NCBI RefSeq assembly: GCF_040196175.1
Contig: NZ_JBEFNF010000004.1
Location: 62,001-126,000 of the forward strand
Length of the DNA stretch: 64,000 nt
Origin: Halospina sp040196175
Lineage (GTDB): Bacteria; Pseudomonadota; Gammaproteobacteria; Pseudomonadales; Oleiphilaceae
Direction of reading: 5' to 3'
Under the pieces are notes generated by a model. The model did not search any database, had not been told where the DNA came from, and saw only the letters and a program-made list of their open reading frames with translations. This document shows, one piece after another, positions 44,914 through 52,988 of the stretch. How positions within the stretch are numbered: the first letter of the stretch is position 1; each line of letters begins with the position of its first letter. Made by a program: the position numbers and the translations under genes.

Positions 44914-45776
44914 TGGGGCGGACCTGTCCCCGGGTGCTGCTGTTCGACAGTGGTATTGGTGGACTCAGTATTGCGGATTCGATCCGGCGCCGGCTGCCAC
45001 AGGCAGATCTGGTTTACGCCGGGGATAATGCCGGTTTCCCCTATGGCGATCTTCTGGAACACGAAGTGGTGATGCGCTGCGTGATGCTGGTGGAGGAAGC
45101 CCTGGGTCGGTGGCCTTGTGACCTGGTGGTTGTGGCCTGTAACACCGCCAGTACCGTGGTGCTTCCTGCGCTTCGCACGCGCTTGAGCATACCGGTTGTT
45201 GGCGTGGTTCCGGCCATCAAGCCGGCGGCGGCGCTAAGCCGTACTCGGCGTCTGGGAGTGCTTGCTACCCCGGCAACCGTTGATCGGCCCTATCTGGCTT
45301 CCCTGATTGATGAATACGCTGCGGACTGCACGGTTCTGCGGCTGGGCAGCTCGGAACTGGTGTGCCTGGCCGAGGAGGGGGTGGCGGAAAGTCAGGTCGA
45401 TGAAGAGCGGGTCAGCGCGATACTGCAGCCGCTGGCACTGGGAAAACCGGACACTGTGGTGCTGGGGTGCACCCATTTTCCGTTGATCCGGGAGTCACTG
45501 GCACGGGCCATGCCCGGTGTCAGCTACTGGGTCGATTCAGGTGATGCTATCGCCCGGCGGGTAGTCCAGCTTCTTGCAGAGGCGGCGTCTGAAGGCGCTG
45601 GTACCGGTCAGGGGGTTAGCACTTTCCTGTTTACCGCCGACTCCCCTGCGGGTATTGCGCGGTGGCTGGGCGGCAATAATATTGCCGCCCGCGCGCTATC
45701 ACCTCAGATCAGTCGGGTCAGTCTGAACATCGCCAGGAACTCAAGCATCGGCAGCGCTGGCTTGTGGCAGCAGTAG
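44913..45776 (+). CDS. murI: Glutamate racemase
   Basis: Makes D-glutamate for peptidoglycan, 287 aa from ATG 44913, overlapping the nudC stop (TGATG). The N-terminal LLFDSGIGGLSIADSIR, AGDNAGFPYG, the catalytic Cys in VVACNTASTV and the second in VLGCTHFPLI identify the family. The C-terminal 24 residues (SPQISRVSLNIARNSSIGS and on) are an extension encoded on DNA that is also the 3' end of the gene on the opposite strand: a 73-base tail-to-tail overlap. Upstream of that tail the protein is normal. Confidence 0.93.
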   Translation: MGRTCPRVLLFDSGIGGLSIADSIRRRLPQADLVYAGDNAGFPYGDLLEHEVVMRCVMLVEEALGRWPCDLVVVACNTASTVVLPALRTRLSIPVVGVVPAIKPAAALSRTRRLGVLATPATVDRPYLASLIDEYAADCTVLRLGSSELVCLAEEGVAESQVDEERVSAILQPLALGKPDTVVLGCTHFPLIRESLARAMPGVSYWVDSGDAIARRVVQLLAEAASEGAGTGQGVSTFLFTADSPAGIARWLGGNNIAARALSPQISRVSLNIARNSSIGSAGLWQQ

Positions 45777-46711
45777 GTTTTCTTCATCTCACCGCGGAAT
45801 CGTGATTTGGTGAAATCCAGTCCCTTGAAGTTGTAAAAGCGGTTGCCCCGTTCATAGAGCCCTCGGCAGATGCTTTTGAGCATGCGGCTTTCCTGGGGCT
45901 CGGTGTCGGCCGATAGATGCAGGGGGATCAGGCCAAGATCAAGTCGGGGAACGCCCTCCTCCTGAAAGGTTTCCATGGCGTGCGCCATAATGGTGTAGAA
46001 AATGCCCTGCCGGAAATTGGCGTTGGCGCGGGAGATATTGGGCACGTAGCTGACGATCTCGTTGCGCTCGTAGATCGGGTCGAAGTAGATGAAGCCCACT
46101 GCCTTGCCGTTTTGGTAGGCGTAGAAGTGACGCTCGTTTTCCCGGTATTCCATGTCCATGGGTCGGATCAGGAAGCGGATCTCCTGGCTCTTGCACTTGC
46201 GCGTGCGGATCCAGGCGTTCGAGATTTCTCGGGTGTGGTCATCGCTGAACCGTTCCTGAACCGTGATGCCGGCCTCCCGGGCCTGGTTCAGTGCGGTGCG
46301 GATGATCTGTTTTTTCTTGCCCTTAAGCGACCATTGGCTCAGGTTTACATGGGACTCGGCGCCGAACTGGGTGCCGTAGTAGCCGAAACGCTCGGAAAGG
46401 ATCTCCATTACAGGGCGGGAAACCTGGATGTAGCTGATGTTTGACACGCGCCGCTCGAAGCGCGAGAGGATCAGTTCCCGGTGCTCCGGAGCGCAGACCG
46501 GATCCGAGAGCACGAAATTGAGCCCCCACTTTTTCATATAGCCGATGTAGCCGATGCCGGGCACATCGAAGTAGTGCATCCCAGGCTGCAGCGTGGAAAA
46601 TGACTGGGAATGGGAACCGTACTGTTTGAGCAGTGCCACTCGCTCGGAGAAGCTGATGGGGCCTTCCGGGACGTCCCGGACGCCGTCGAGGACCAGGGTC
46701 TGCTGTGTCAT
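45704..46711 (-). CDS. DUF2156 (phosphatidylglycerol lysyltransferase C-terminal-like) protein
   Basis: 335 aa, soluble, without membrane segments. It resembles the GNAT-fold C-terminal domain (DUF2156) that in MprF/LPG synthases transfers aminoacyl groups from tRNA to lipids. Features: YGSHSQSFSTLQPGMHYFDV, GAESHVNLSQWSLKGKKKQI, YENERHFYAYQNGKAVGFIYF in outline, and C-terminal FYNFKGLDFTKSRFRGEMKK. It lacks the N-terminal flippase membrane domain of MprF. It lies 31 bases after a methyltransferase on the same strand, so the two are probably one unit. Substrate unknown. Confidence 0.8.
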   Translation of the reverse strand: MTQQTLVLDGVRDVPEGPISFSERVALLKQYGSHSQSFSTLQPGMHYFDVPGIGYIGYMKKWGLNFVLSDPVCAPEHRELILSRFERRVSNISYIQVSRPVMEILSERFGYYGTQFGAESHVNLSQWSLKGKKKQIIRTALNQAREAGITVQERFSDDHTREISNAWIRTRKCKSQEIRFLIRPMDMEYRENERHFYAYQNGKAVGFIYFDPIYERNEIVSYVPNISRANANFRQGIFYTIMAHAMETFQEEGVPRLDLGLIPLHLSADTEPQESRMLKSICRGLYERGNRFYNFKGLDFTKSRFRGEMKKTYCCHKPALPMLEFLAMFRLTRLI

Positions 46712-46742
46712 GGCTGGACTCCTTCTTGTTCTGGGGGCTTGC

Positions 46743-47405
46743 TCAGCCGCGCTTTTCGGCCAGAATTGACCAGTAGCAGTGAATGTTCAGCAGCGAGAAG
46801 CGTTTTTTGTCGCGGATTTCCAGGCCCAGGCTCTCGAGATAGGCCGGGTAGTTGTAGATGCCGTGGAAGGCATTGTCTGTGAAAAGCCAGAAAAAACAGG
46901 CGGCGATGTACCAGTAGCCCTTCTTGAAAAGGCGGGCCAGGGGATTGCCGCTGGGGTAGATAAAATCCCCTACCACCAGCTGCGCTCGCGGTTTGCCCAG
47001 GCTGACCAGGTGGCGGAGAACTTCAAGCATCCTTGGCCGGTCAAAGACATTCAGGAAAAAGTTGGCCACTACCATGTCGTAATGTTCGTACTCGATGACC
47101 TTCATGATGTCGTCGTGGACAGTGTGGACTTCCAGATGGGGCGCCTCATCGGCGAGTAGATCCCGGAACTTGCTGAGCATGGTTTCCGAGACATCCACGA
47201 CCGTGACATCGGCACCGAGTTCCGCTGCGCGCAGGGCGTCCCGGCCATGGCCGACGCCGGCAATCAGGACGCGATCTCCGGGGCTGACATTCCCGGCGTG
47301 GAGCATCGCTGTCTTGCAGTCCTGAATGCTTCTACCGCTATAGACGCTGCTCAGGAAATCATAAACGGGGCCGACGATTCTGTATTTGTCCTGCATGGTC
47401 CGCAC
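46743..47405 (-). CDS. SAM-dependent methyltransferase (class I)
   Basis: About 220 aa. Motif I is VLIAGVGHGRDALRAAELGA, then VVDVSE, and MVVANFFLNVFDRPRMLEVL with post-motif FIYPSGNP. N-terminal KYRIVGPVYDFLSSVYSG resembles UbiE/PmtA-like small-molecule or lipid methyltransferases. The segment KKGYWYIAACFFWLFTDNAF is aromatic and could touch a membrane. Start: GTG 47405 has AGGAG five bases upstream; ATG 47396 and GTG 47411 are alternatives. It is followed by the DUF2156 gene. Specificity cannot be read from the sequence. Confidence 0.8.
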   Translation of the reverse strand: MRTMQDKYRIVGPVYDFLSSVYSGRSIQDCKTAMLHAGNVSPGDRVLIAGVGHGRDALRAAELGADVTVVDVSETMLSKFRDLLADEAPHLEVHTVHDDIMKVIEYEHYDMVVANFFLNVFDRPRMLEVLRHLVSLGKPRAQLVVGDFIYPSGNPLARLFKKGYWYIAACFFWLFTDNAFHGIYNYPAYLESLGLEIRDKKRFSLLNIHCYWSILAEKRG

Positions 47406-47548
47406 TGCCACTCCTGAAACGGGTTTCGGAAGCCGTTAAGGCCACCGGATTCAGGACCCATGCTATACATATCCGGAGGGAGTCTCTGTGGAACAGGCCG
47501 CAGTTTCTGGTTGCACGAGTTAACGAAAAAACAAAAAAATGCAACATT

Positions 47549-47591
47549 AATCAGTAATTTATTAAGATCGTAGGACAATCAATTACTGATT
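47549..47591. repeat. 11-bp perfect inverted repeat in AT-rich gap
   Basis: AATCAGTAATT (47549-47559) and AATTACTGATT (47581-47591) are perfect inverted copies with 21 bases between (centre to centre 32 bases, about three helical turns). They lie between the leftward EAL gene 3' end (47611) and the methyltransferase start. Possible operator with two half sites, or a weak terminator of the upstream gene: on the minus strand a T-rich run (47527-47539) follows about nine bases later. Confidence 0.75.
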
Positions 47592-47610
47592 GAGAGGCAA
47601 TAGCCTGAGA

Positions 47611-49761
47611 TCAGATAACGCTGTAGAACCGCGGCTCAGGGTCTGCTTCCCATAGCGCCAGCTGATCCCTCGGTTGGGCCTTGCTGAAGTAATGCCCCTG
47701 GACGCTGTCGCATCCGAGCTCGCGTAGGTAAGCAAGTTGCTCGTGGTTTTCCACGCCTTCCGCGACGATATCCAGCTGGAGCCCTCTCGCCATGGCAGTT
47801 ATGGCGTTGACGATGCAGGCGCCCTCCTCGCCGTGGCGGATGCTGCGCACGAAGCTCTGATCCACCTTGAGGGTATGGATGGGCAGGCGATGGAGGTAAT
47901 TGAGGGATGAGTAGCCGGTCCCGAAATCATCAATGGCGATCCGGATACCATAGCTCGACAACTGATCCAGCTTCAGGCTGATCTGTTCCAGGTCGCTGAT
48001 GATCATGTTCTCGGTGATCTCGATCTCCAGGCGCTCGGGCGGCAGGTCGTAGTGTTCCAGCTTCTGCAGCAAAAGATCGACGAAGCGCGGGTGTTCCACC
48101 TGCATGGGGGAGAAGTTAATCGAAAGCCGGAGTGCCTCGTCCGTCTGGCTGAGCCATGGCCCCATTTCACGGCAGGCCGTGGCCAGTACCCACTCACTGA
48201 GATCGCCAATCAGTCGGGTTTCCTCAGCCAGCGGCAGGAATTCGCCCGGTTGCAGCAGCCCGCGGGTAGGGTGCTGCCACCGAACCAGAGCCTCAAGGCC
48301 CCGGCAGAGCCCGGTTCGCAGACAGATCTGGGGCTGATAGAACACCCGCAGTTCCCCTGCCTGGAGAGCGCGGCGAAGGTCGCGCTCCATACCCAGACGG
48401 TGGGTGGTGTTCACGTTCATGGAGTCGGTGTAGAACTGATAGCCATCCTTGCCCCGGCCCTTGACGTGGTACATGGCCACATCCGCCTGCTGGATCAGCT
48501 CCTCGAGCTTGTGCCCGGAATCGGGGTACAGGGCGATACCGATACTGACACCCACATAGACTTCGTGTTCACCAAGCTTGAACGGACTCCGAAGTGCTTC
48601 CATCAGCTTGCGGGCAATGGTTCGGGCGTCATCAGTGTGCCCGATTTCGGGCAGCAACAGGGTGAACTCGTCACCCCCGAAGCGTGACAGAGTATCGCCC
48701 TGGCGCAGACATCCCTCCAGCCGTTGTGTGACCGCCTGCAGCAGGCGGTCACCCATGGCGTGGCCGAGGCTGTCATTGACCACCTTGAAACGGTCCAGGT
48801 CGATGAACATCACTGCCAGTTTCTGGTTATTACGCTCGGCCTGGGAAATGCTCAGTCCCAGGCGGTCCTTGAACAGCGCCCGGTTCGGAAGACGTGTGAG
48901 CAGGTCGTGGTACGCCTGGAAGTTGATGAAAGCCTCGGCTTCCTTGCGCTCGGTGATATCACGGGCCGTTCCGTAAATCTGGTGTACTGCCTCACTGGCG
49001 TCGGAGGCCTCGTCAGCCATGGGGAAGGCGCTGACCTCGAAGTGGCGGTTGCCATGCGCGCTCCCCCGTGACTTGAGCCGGACCTCAATGGTTCTCGGGT
49101 TGTCTGCGCTGATGGTCGGGTCCCGGAAGGCCCAGTCCACCCGCCCCACATCCTGGTCGTCAATGAGATGGCGGATGTGGCGGCCTTCGAGATCCTCGGG
49201 TCGGTACCCGAGCAGGGATTCCACCTTGCTGTTGAGAAACCGGAAGTGCCCGTTGCGGTCGAGCATGAACACAATATCGGGGGAACTGTTCACAATGCAG
49301 CGGTGGAGCTGTTCCGACTGGCGCAGGCGGGTCTGCGCCTCCTCGTGGCACTGTTCGAGCTGGCGCGTTTCGAGCACGCTCTCAACGGTCGCTGTCAGTT
49401 CTTCCGCATCGTACGGCTTGCGAAGGTAGTCGTAAGCGCCGCGCCGCAGAGCCCGACTGATCGCGTCAAAGGATGTGTCGCCGCTGATGACCACTACAGC
49501 GGCATCGATACCATGGCGGTCCAGAAAGGCCATCACATCGTGTCCGTTGATGTCTGGCAAGCGGAGGTCCAACAGCACAAGCTCATACTGACCTCTGCCC
49601 AGTTTCCGGCAGGCGTCGTTGCCGTTGAGAGCGGTTTCCGGCTGGTAGCCGTGATGAGTGAGCAGTTGCTGGATACTGCTGCAGACTGCCCCGTCGTCGT
49701 CGACAATGAGCAGTGGCGTGGCGCCCGTTTTGCTTTTGTTATCGTTATTATGTGGATCCAT
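47611..49761 (-). CDS. Response regulator with PAS, GGDEF and EAL domains
   Basis: 716 aa cyclic-di-GMP enzyme. Order: receiver at 16-125 (phospho-acceptor D65 in LVLLDLRLPD, K115), PAS about 150-275 (IVNSSPDIVFMLDRNGHFRF), GGDEF with FGGDEF at 361-366 and an inhibitory RxxD site at R353-D356, then EAL with EAL at 490-492. All main phosphodiesterase residues are present: NFSP, LEIEITEN, IDDFGTGYSSL, LKVDQSFV and VAEGVEN. Both cyclase and diesterase could be active. There is no membrane segment. The cognate kinase is not in this neighbourhood. Confidence 0.93.
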   Translation of the reverse strand: MDPHNNDNKSKTGATPLLIVDDDGAVCSSIQQLLTHHGYQPETALNGNDACRKLGRGQYELVLLDLRLPDINGHDVMAFLDRHGIDAAVVVISGDTSFDAISRALRRGAYDYLRKPYDAEELTATVESVLETRQLEQCHEEAQTRLRQSEQLHRCIVNSSPDIVFMLDRNGHFRFLNSKVESLLGYRPEDLEGRHIRHLIDDQDVGRVDWAFRDPTISADNPRTIEVRLKSRGSAHGNRHFEVSAFPMADEASDASEAVHQIYGTARDITERKEAEAFINFQAYHDLLTRLPNRALFKDRLGLSISQAERNNQKLAVMFIDLDRFKVVNDSLGHAMGDRLLQAVTQRLEGCLRQGDTLSRFGGDEFTLLLPEIGHTDDARTIARKLMEALRSPFKLGEHEVYVGVSIGIALYPDSGHKLEELIQQADVAMYHVKGRGKDGYQFYTDSMNVNTTHRLGMERDLRRALQAGELRVFYQPQICLRTGLCRGLEALVRWQHPTRGLLQPGEFLPLAEETRLIGDLSEWVLATACREMGPWLSQTDEALRLSINFSPMQVEHPRFVDLLLQKLEHYDLPPERLEIEITENMIISDLEQISLKLDQLSSYGIRIAIDDFGTGYSSLNYLHRLPIHTLKVDQSFVRSIRHGEEGACIVNAITAMARGLQLDIVAEGVENHEQLAYLRELGCDSVQGHYFSKAQPRDQLALWEADPEPRFYSVI

Positions 49762-49978
49762 GACGGAAGCCGGTCGGGTCGGATTCAGAGTTCAAGTCTA
49801 GCCAGAATAAAGCCATTCTGTGGCATGGCCACTTCCAGAATTTGAATTCGATCTCACTTTTTTCAGTCAAAAGCGTAATCGATATTACCCGGGAATGAAA
49901 GATTTGCGGGCGTTTATTCATTTTTTACTCTAACAAACCGCCTAAAGATGATGGTTATTCCCCCGCTTTGTAGTCTGG

Positions 49979-49991
49979 CGGGACTGTCCCG
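49979..49991. promoter_or_regulatory. Palindrome and candidate promoter upstream of the MinD-like gene
   Basis: CGGGACTGTCCCG is a perfect 13-base palindrome about one central base. A TACAAT box at 50008-50013 would put its -35 position at 49985-49990, inside the palindrome, so it is placed like a repressor or activator site. The -35 sequence itself is poor. It lies within the 287-base gap 49762-50048, which otherwise holds an AT-rich stretch and no ORF I can support. Confidence 0.4.
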
Positions 49992-50048
49992 TACTGGTCA
50001 GCCAGCGTACAATAATGTAATGCGGTTAGCAGTATCTGCGGTGTCGGA

Positions 50049-51293
50049 ATGAATCATAACAACAGCTCCAGCGCAGTTGACCGCCCGGAATCCGGTTCTC
50101 AGGTGCCGCTTACGTTGGCGGTAACCGGCGGTAAGGGAGGTGTCGGTAAGACTCAGGTCGCTCTCAATCTGGCTCTGGTTCTGGCGCGCCAGGGTTATCG
50201 AACGCTGCTTCTTGACGGGGATGTTGAGCTCGCTAACGTCAATGTGATGCTGGGCGTTTACCCGGGAATGACGCTCGAACACGCGGTGCTGGGCGAACGG
50301 ACCCTGGATGAGGTTCTGTTGCCAGTCTCCGACAACCTGGACCTGCTCCCCGGGGCTTCGGGGGTTCCGGGGTGTCTGGATCTCGACAGTGCCCGACGCG
50401 AGAATTTCCTGGAGCAGCTCAGAGTCCTTGAAAAAGGCTACGACCGGGTCATCATCGACACCGCTGCCGGCCTCAGCACGCCCGCTCTGCACATGGTGGC
50501 GGCTTCCCATCTGGCGACGCTTGTGATTACGCCGGACCCTACCTCGCTGACTGATGCGTTTTCTTTGGTCAAGGTACTTCACCGTAAGGGCTACCGCCGC
50601 ACGCCCAGCGTCATCGTCAATATGGCACGCGGGGCAACCGAGGCGCAGACCGTCTACCGCCGGTTCTCAACAGCGGTTTCCCGGTATATTGGCGTGCAGC
50701 TGCACTATCTGGGGGCGATCTGGCGGGATGAGACCATTTCGCAGTCCATCAGCACCCAGCATCCTGTTGCCATGCTGGACCAGCATGATCCCTCCTGCCG
50801 TCAGTTCTGGACCCTGGCCGACATGCTGGCCGTGCGCTGCTCGCAAGGGGTTGCGCCGGCGAATGGATTCGCGCGGTATTGGGCGCGGCTGGTCCGCCGC
50901 CGCCATCATCAGCGCAGCGAAGACCGTGAACCGCAAAGGGCAGCGCCCAGCAGCAGTCAGGAGTGGACAACCGCTCTGGCAACGCACCTGCACAGTACTC
51001 AGGACGACCCGCTCGCCCAGTACCGGCTGATCACCGGCGTACTTGAAGTGCTTGGAGAGTCCCTGGACGAGGATACCTTAGAGGCGCTCCAGACAGGTCT
51101 GGCTGCTATGAACTGGGAAGAGGCGCCCACGACTGTAAGGCGTGCTGCTGCTGAGCATTTCCGGCAGTTGGCGCGCGTTGTAACGCCCCCGGAGGGGATC
51201 CGGCCCGAGGAGGGCAGGGCTTTGGGTGCTGGCGTGTCAGCCCCCGGGGCGCCGGTTACGGAAAGCGCTGCACCAGGGCAGGGGTCGGGTTGA
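50049..51293 (+). CDS. MinD/FlhG-family ATPase with long C-terminal extension
   Basis: 414 aa. A deviant Walker A motif GGKGGVGKT is at 27-35 (K29 and K34), followed by LLLDGDVELANVNVMLGVYP (FlhG has DADLGLANVDVMLG) and YDRVIIDTAAGLS. The core ends near residue 270 with LGAIWRDETISQSIS as in FlhG. It lacks the FlhG N-terminal DQA-type segment. The last ~140 residues are a helical then proline/glycine-rich extension. There is no flagellar gene nearby; neighbours are a c-di-GMP enzyme and a fatty acyl-CoA reductase. Probably not the main flagellar FlhG. Partner unknown. Confidence 0.82.
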   Translation: MNHNNSSSAVDRPESGSQVPLTLAVTGGKGGVGKTQVALNLALVLARQGYRTLLLDGDVELANVNVMLGVYPGMTLEHAVLGERTLDEVLLPVSDNLDLLPGASGVPGCLDLDSARRENFLEQLRVLEKGYDRVIIDTAAGLSTPALHMVAASHLATLVITPDPTSLTDAFSLVKVLHRKGYRRTPSVIVNMARGATEAQTVYRRFSTAVSRYIGVQLHYLGAIWRDETISQSISTQHPVAMLDQHDPSCRQFWTLADMLAVRCSQGVAPANGFARYWARLVRRRHHQRSEDREPQRAAPSSSQEWTTALATHLHSTQDDPLAQYRLITGVLEVLGESLDEDTLEALQTGLAAMNWEEAPTTVRRAAAEHFRQLARVVTPPEGIRPEEGRALGAGVSAPGAPVTESAAPGQGSG

Positions 51294-51337
51294 GTACGTG
51301 CATTCCAATGGCGGGAAGAGGGTCACGTTTCAGGGAA

Positions 51338-51364
51338 TGATCAGATCATGATCAATGTTACACT
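51338..51364 (+). promoter_or_regulatory. Candidate promoter and palindromic operator of the fatty acyl-CoA reductase gene
   Basis: TGATCAGATCA (51338-51348) is a perfect 11-base palindrome; a second TGATCA (51349-51354) follows at an 11-base step. Directly downstream is TGT TACACT (51356-51364), an extended -10 match. A bound protein would cover the promoter. The core differs from the E. coli FadR core TGGTCNGACCA by two symmetric transitions; the link to FadR is a guess. Confidence 0.45.
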
Positions 51365-51408
51365 CAATAACGCTCAGCAACCCGGCCCCGATCCTCAAGG
51401 AGGTGACC

Positions 51409-52950
51409 ATGGAATCCGAGCAGTGGCATGCAGCGGCCAGTGACTCAAGTGTACTGCAGCAACTCCAGGGCAAAAGGGTACTGCTTACGGGGGTAACCGG
51501 GTTCGTTGGCAAAGTCGTTTTGGAGAAACTGATCCGCACGGTTCCCGAGATCGCAGGCGTCGCCCTGCTGATCCGGGGCAACGGACGCCATAGTACGGCC
51601 GCCGAACGTTTCTCCAATGAGGTAGCGACGGCGTCGGTGTTTGATCGGCTTCGAGTGGATGATCCGGAATATCTGGACGAGTTCCTCGATAACAGGGTTC
51701 ATTGCGTGACCGGTGAGATCACCGAACCCTTTTTCGGTATGACTGAGGTACGGTTCCGTGAACTGGCCGCGGAGACGGACGCGGTGATCAACGTGGCGGC
51801 AAGTGTTGATTTTCGAGAGCCGCTGGACAGGGCACTCGCGATCAACGCGTTGAGTCTGCGCAATATCACCGAACTGGTGCAGGAGGGAGGAGGCATCCCA
51901 CTGGTCCAGGTATCCACCTGCTACGTCAACGGCTTCAACGGCGGTCATCGTCATGAGGAACTGGTTACACCCGCTGGCCGGGGCATTGTCAGGGATCCGG
52001 ATGGGACCTGTCGTGTTGAGGACCTGCTCGTTACCCTGCAGGATCGGATTGCGGATCTGCGCAGTCTCTACAGCGGTAGAAAGCTGGAAGAGGAACTGGT
52101 CAACCTGGGGATACGGGAGGCCAACCGCCTTGGTTGGAATGATACCTACACCCTGACCAAGTGGATTGGTGAACAGCTCCTGGCGCGCAATCTGCGTGGT
52201 GGCTCGGTTACCATTCTGCGCCCCTCCATTGTTGAGAGCACGCTGGAAGAGCCGGTGCCTGGATGGGTCGAGGGCGTTAAGGTGGCGGATGCGGTCATCA
52301 TGGCGTACGCCCGTGGCAATGTCATGTTCTTTCCCGGGCGCCGTCGGGGGGTGATCGACGTCATTCCCGCGGATCTGGTGGCCAACAGCATTATTCTCTC
52401 GCTAACGGAACAGCTGCAGTCTCCCGGCCGTCAACGCATCTACCAGTGCTGCAGTGGCTCGTCCAATCCGCTACGCCTTGATGAATTCATTGACCACGTC
52501 ATGACCGAGGCGCGGGAAAATCATCAGGCGTATGATCACCTGTTCTACGCGAAGCCCGAGCTGCCGTTCATGGCCGTGAACCGGCGGTTGTTCAACACGG
52601 TCAGCCGTGGTGTGGGCATTCCAGTGAACGTGGTCCGCCGGGGGTTGCAGTGGCTGGGCCGGGATGCGGAGCTGAAAACCGTGGAGCACTTCCAGACCAC
52701 CATGAAGTTGGCCACGACCTTCGGCTTCTATTCCTGCCCGGACTATACCTTCCACAATGATCGGCTTCTGGAAATGGCTCAGAGGATGGGGGATGAGGAT
52801 CGCCGTCTCTTCCCAGTGGATGCCCGTCGCATCGACTGGCGCCAATACATCCGGCGTGTGCATTTGGCCGGGCTGAACGAGTACGCGCTGAAAGAGCGTA
52901 AGCTCTACCGCATGAAAAAGCGTCGGAATCGCCAGCGCGTTGCATCATGA
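51409..52950 (+). CDS. farA: Alcohol-forming fatty acyl-CoA reductase (FarA type)
   Basis: NADPH enzyme reducing fatty acyl-CoA to fatty alcohol, the entry step of wax ester synthesis in Marinobacter. ATG 51409 after AAGGAGG gives 513 aa, the size of the characterised Marinobacter single-domain enzyme. The Rossmann motif LLTGVTGFVGKVVLEKL is at 26-42; VIRG-like LLIRGNGRH, HCVTGEITEP, VINVAASVDF, VSTCYVNGFN and the catalytic YTLTK (Y247, K251) follow, then SIVESTLEEPVPGWVEGVKV and a C-terminal domain ending LAGLNEYALKERKLY. The family is known from memory of M. aquaeolei/M. algicola proteins. The wax synthase is not in this window. Confidence 0.93.
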   Translation: MESEQWHAAASDSSVLQQLQGKRVLLTGVTGFVGKVVLEKLIRTVPEIAGVALLIRGNGRHSTAAERFSNEVATASVFDRLRVDDPEYLDEFLDNRVHCVTGEITEPFFGMTEVRFRELAAETDAVINVAASVDFREPLDRALAINALSLRNITELVQEGGGIPLVQVSTCYVNGFNGGHRHEELVTPAGRGIVRDPDGTCRVEDLLVTLQDRIADLRSLYSGRKLEEELVNLGIREANRLGWNDTYTLTKWIGEQLLARNLRGGSVTILRPSIVESTLEEPVPGWVEGVKVADAVIMAYARGNVMFFPGRRRGVIDVIPADLVANSIILSLTEQLQSPGRQRIYQCCSGSSNPLRLDEFIDHVMTEARENHQAYDHLFYAKPELPFMAVNRRLFNTVSRGVGIPVNVVRRGLQWLGRDAELKTVEHFQTTMKLATTFGFYSCPDYTFHNDRLLEMAQRMGDEDRRLFPVDARRIDWRQYIRRVHLAGLNEYALKERKLYRMKKRRNRQRVAS

Positions 52951-52988
52951 CGCAGCATTGGTAGCGGTAGCTGGTCAGTCACTGAGGC

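Noticed and set aside
50049..51293. MinD-like gene as minD or parA
   Set aside because: No minC/minE or parB nearby and the closest motif match is FlhG, but with clear differences.
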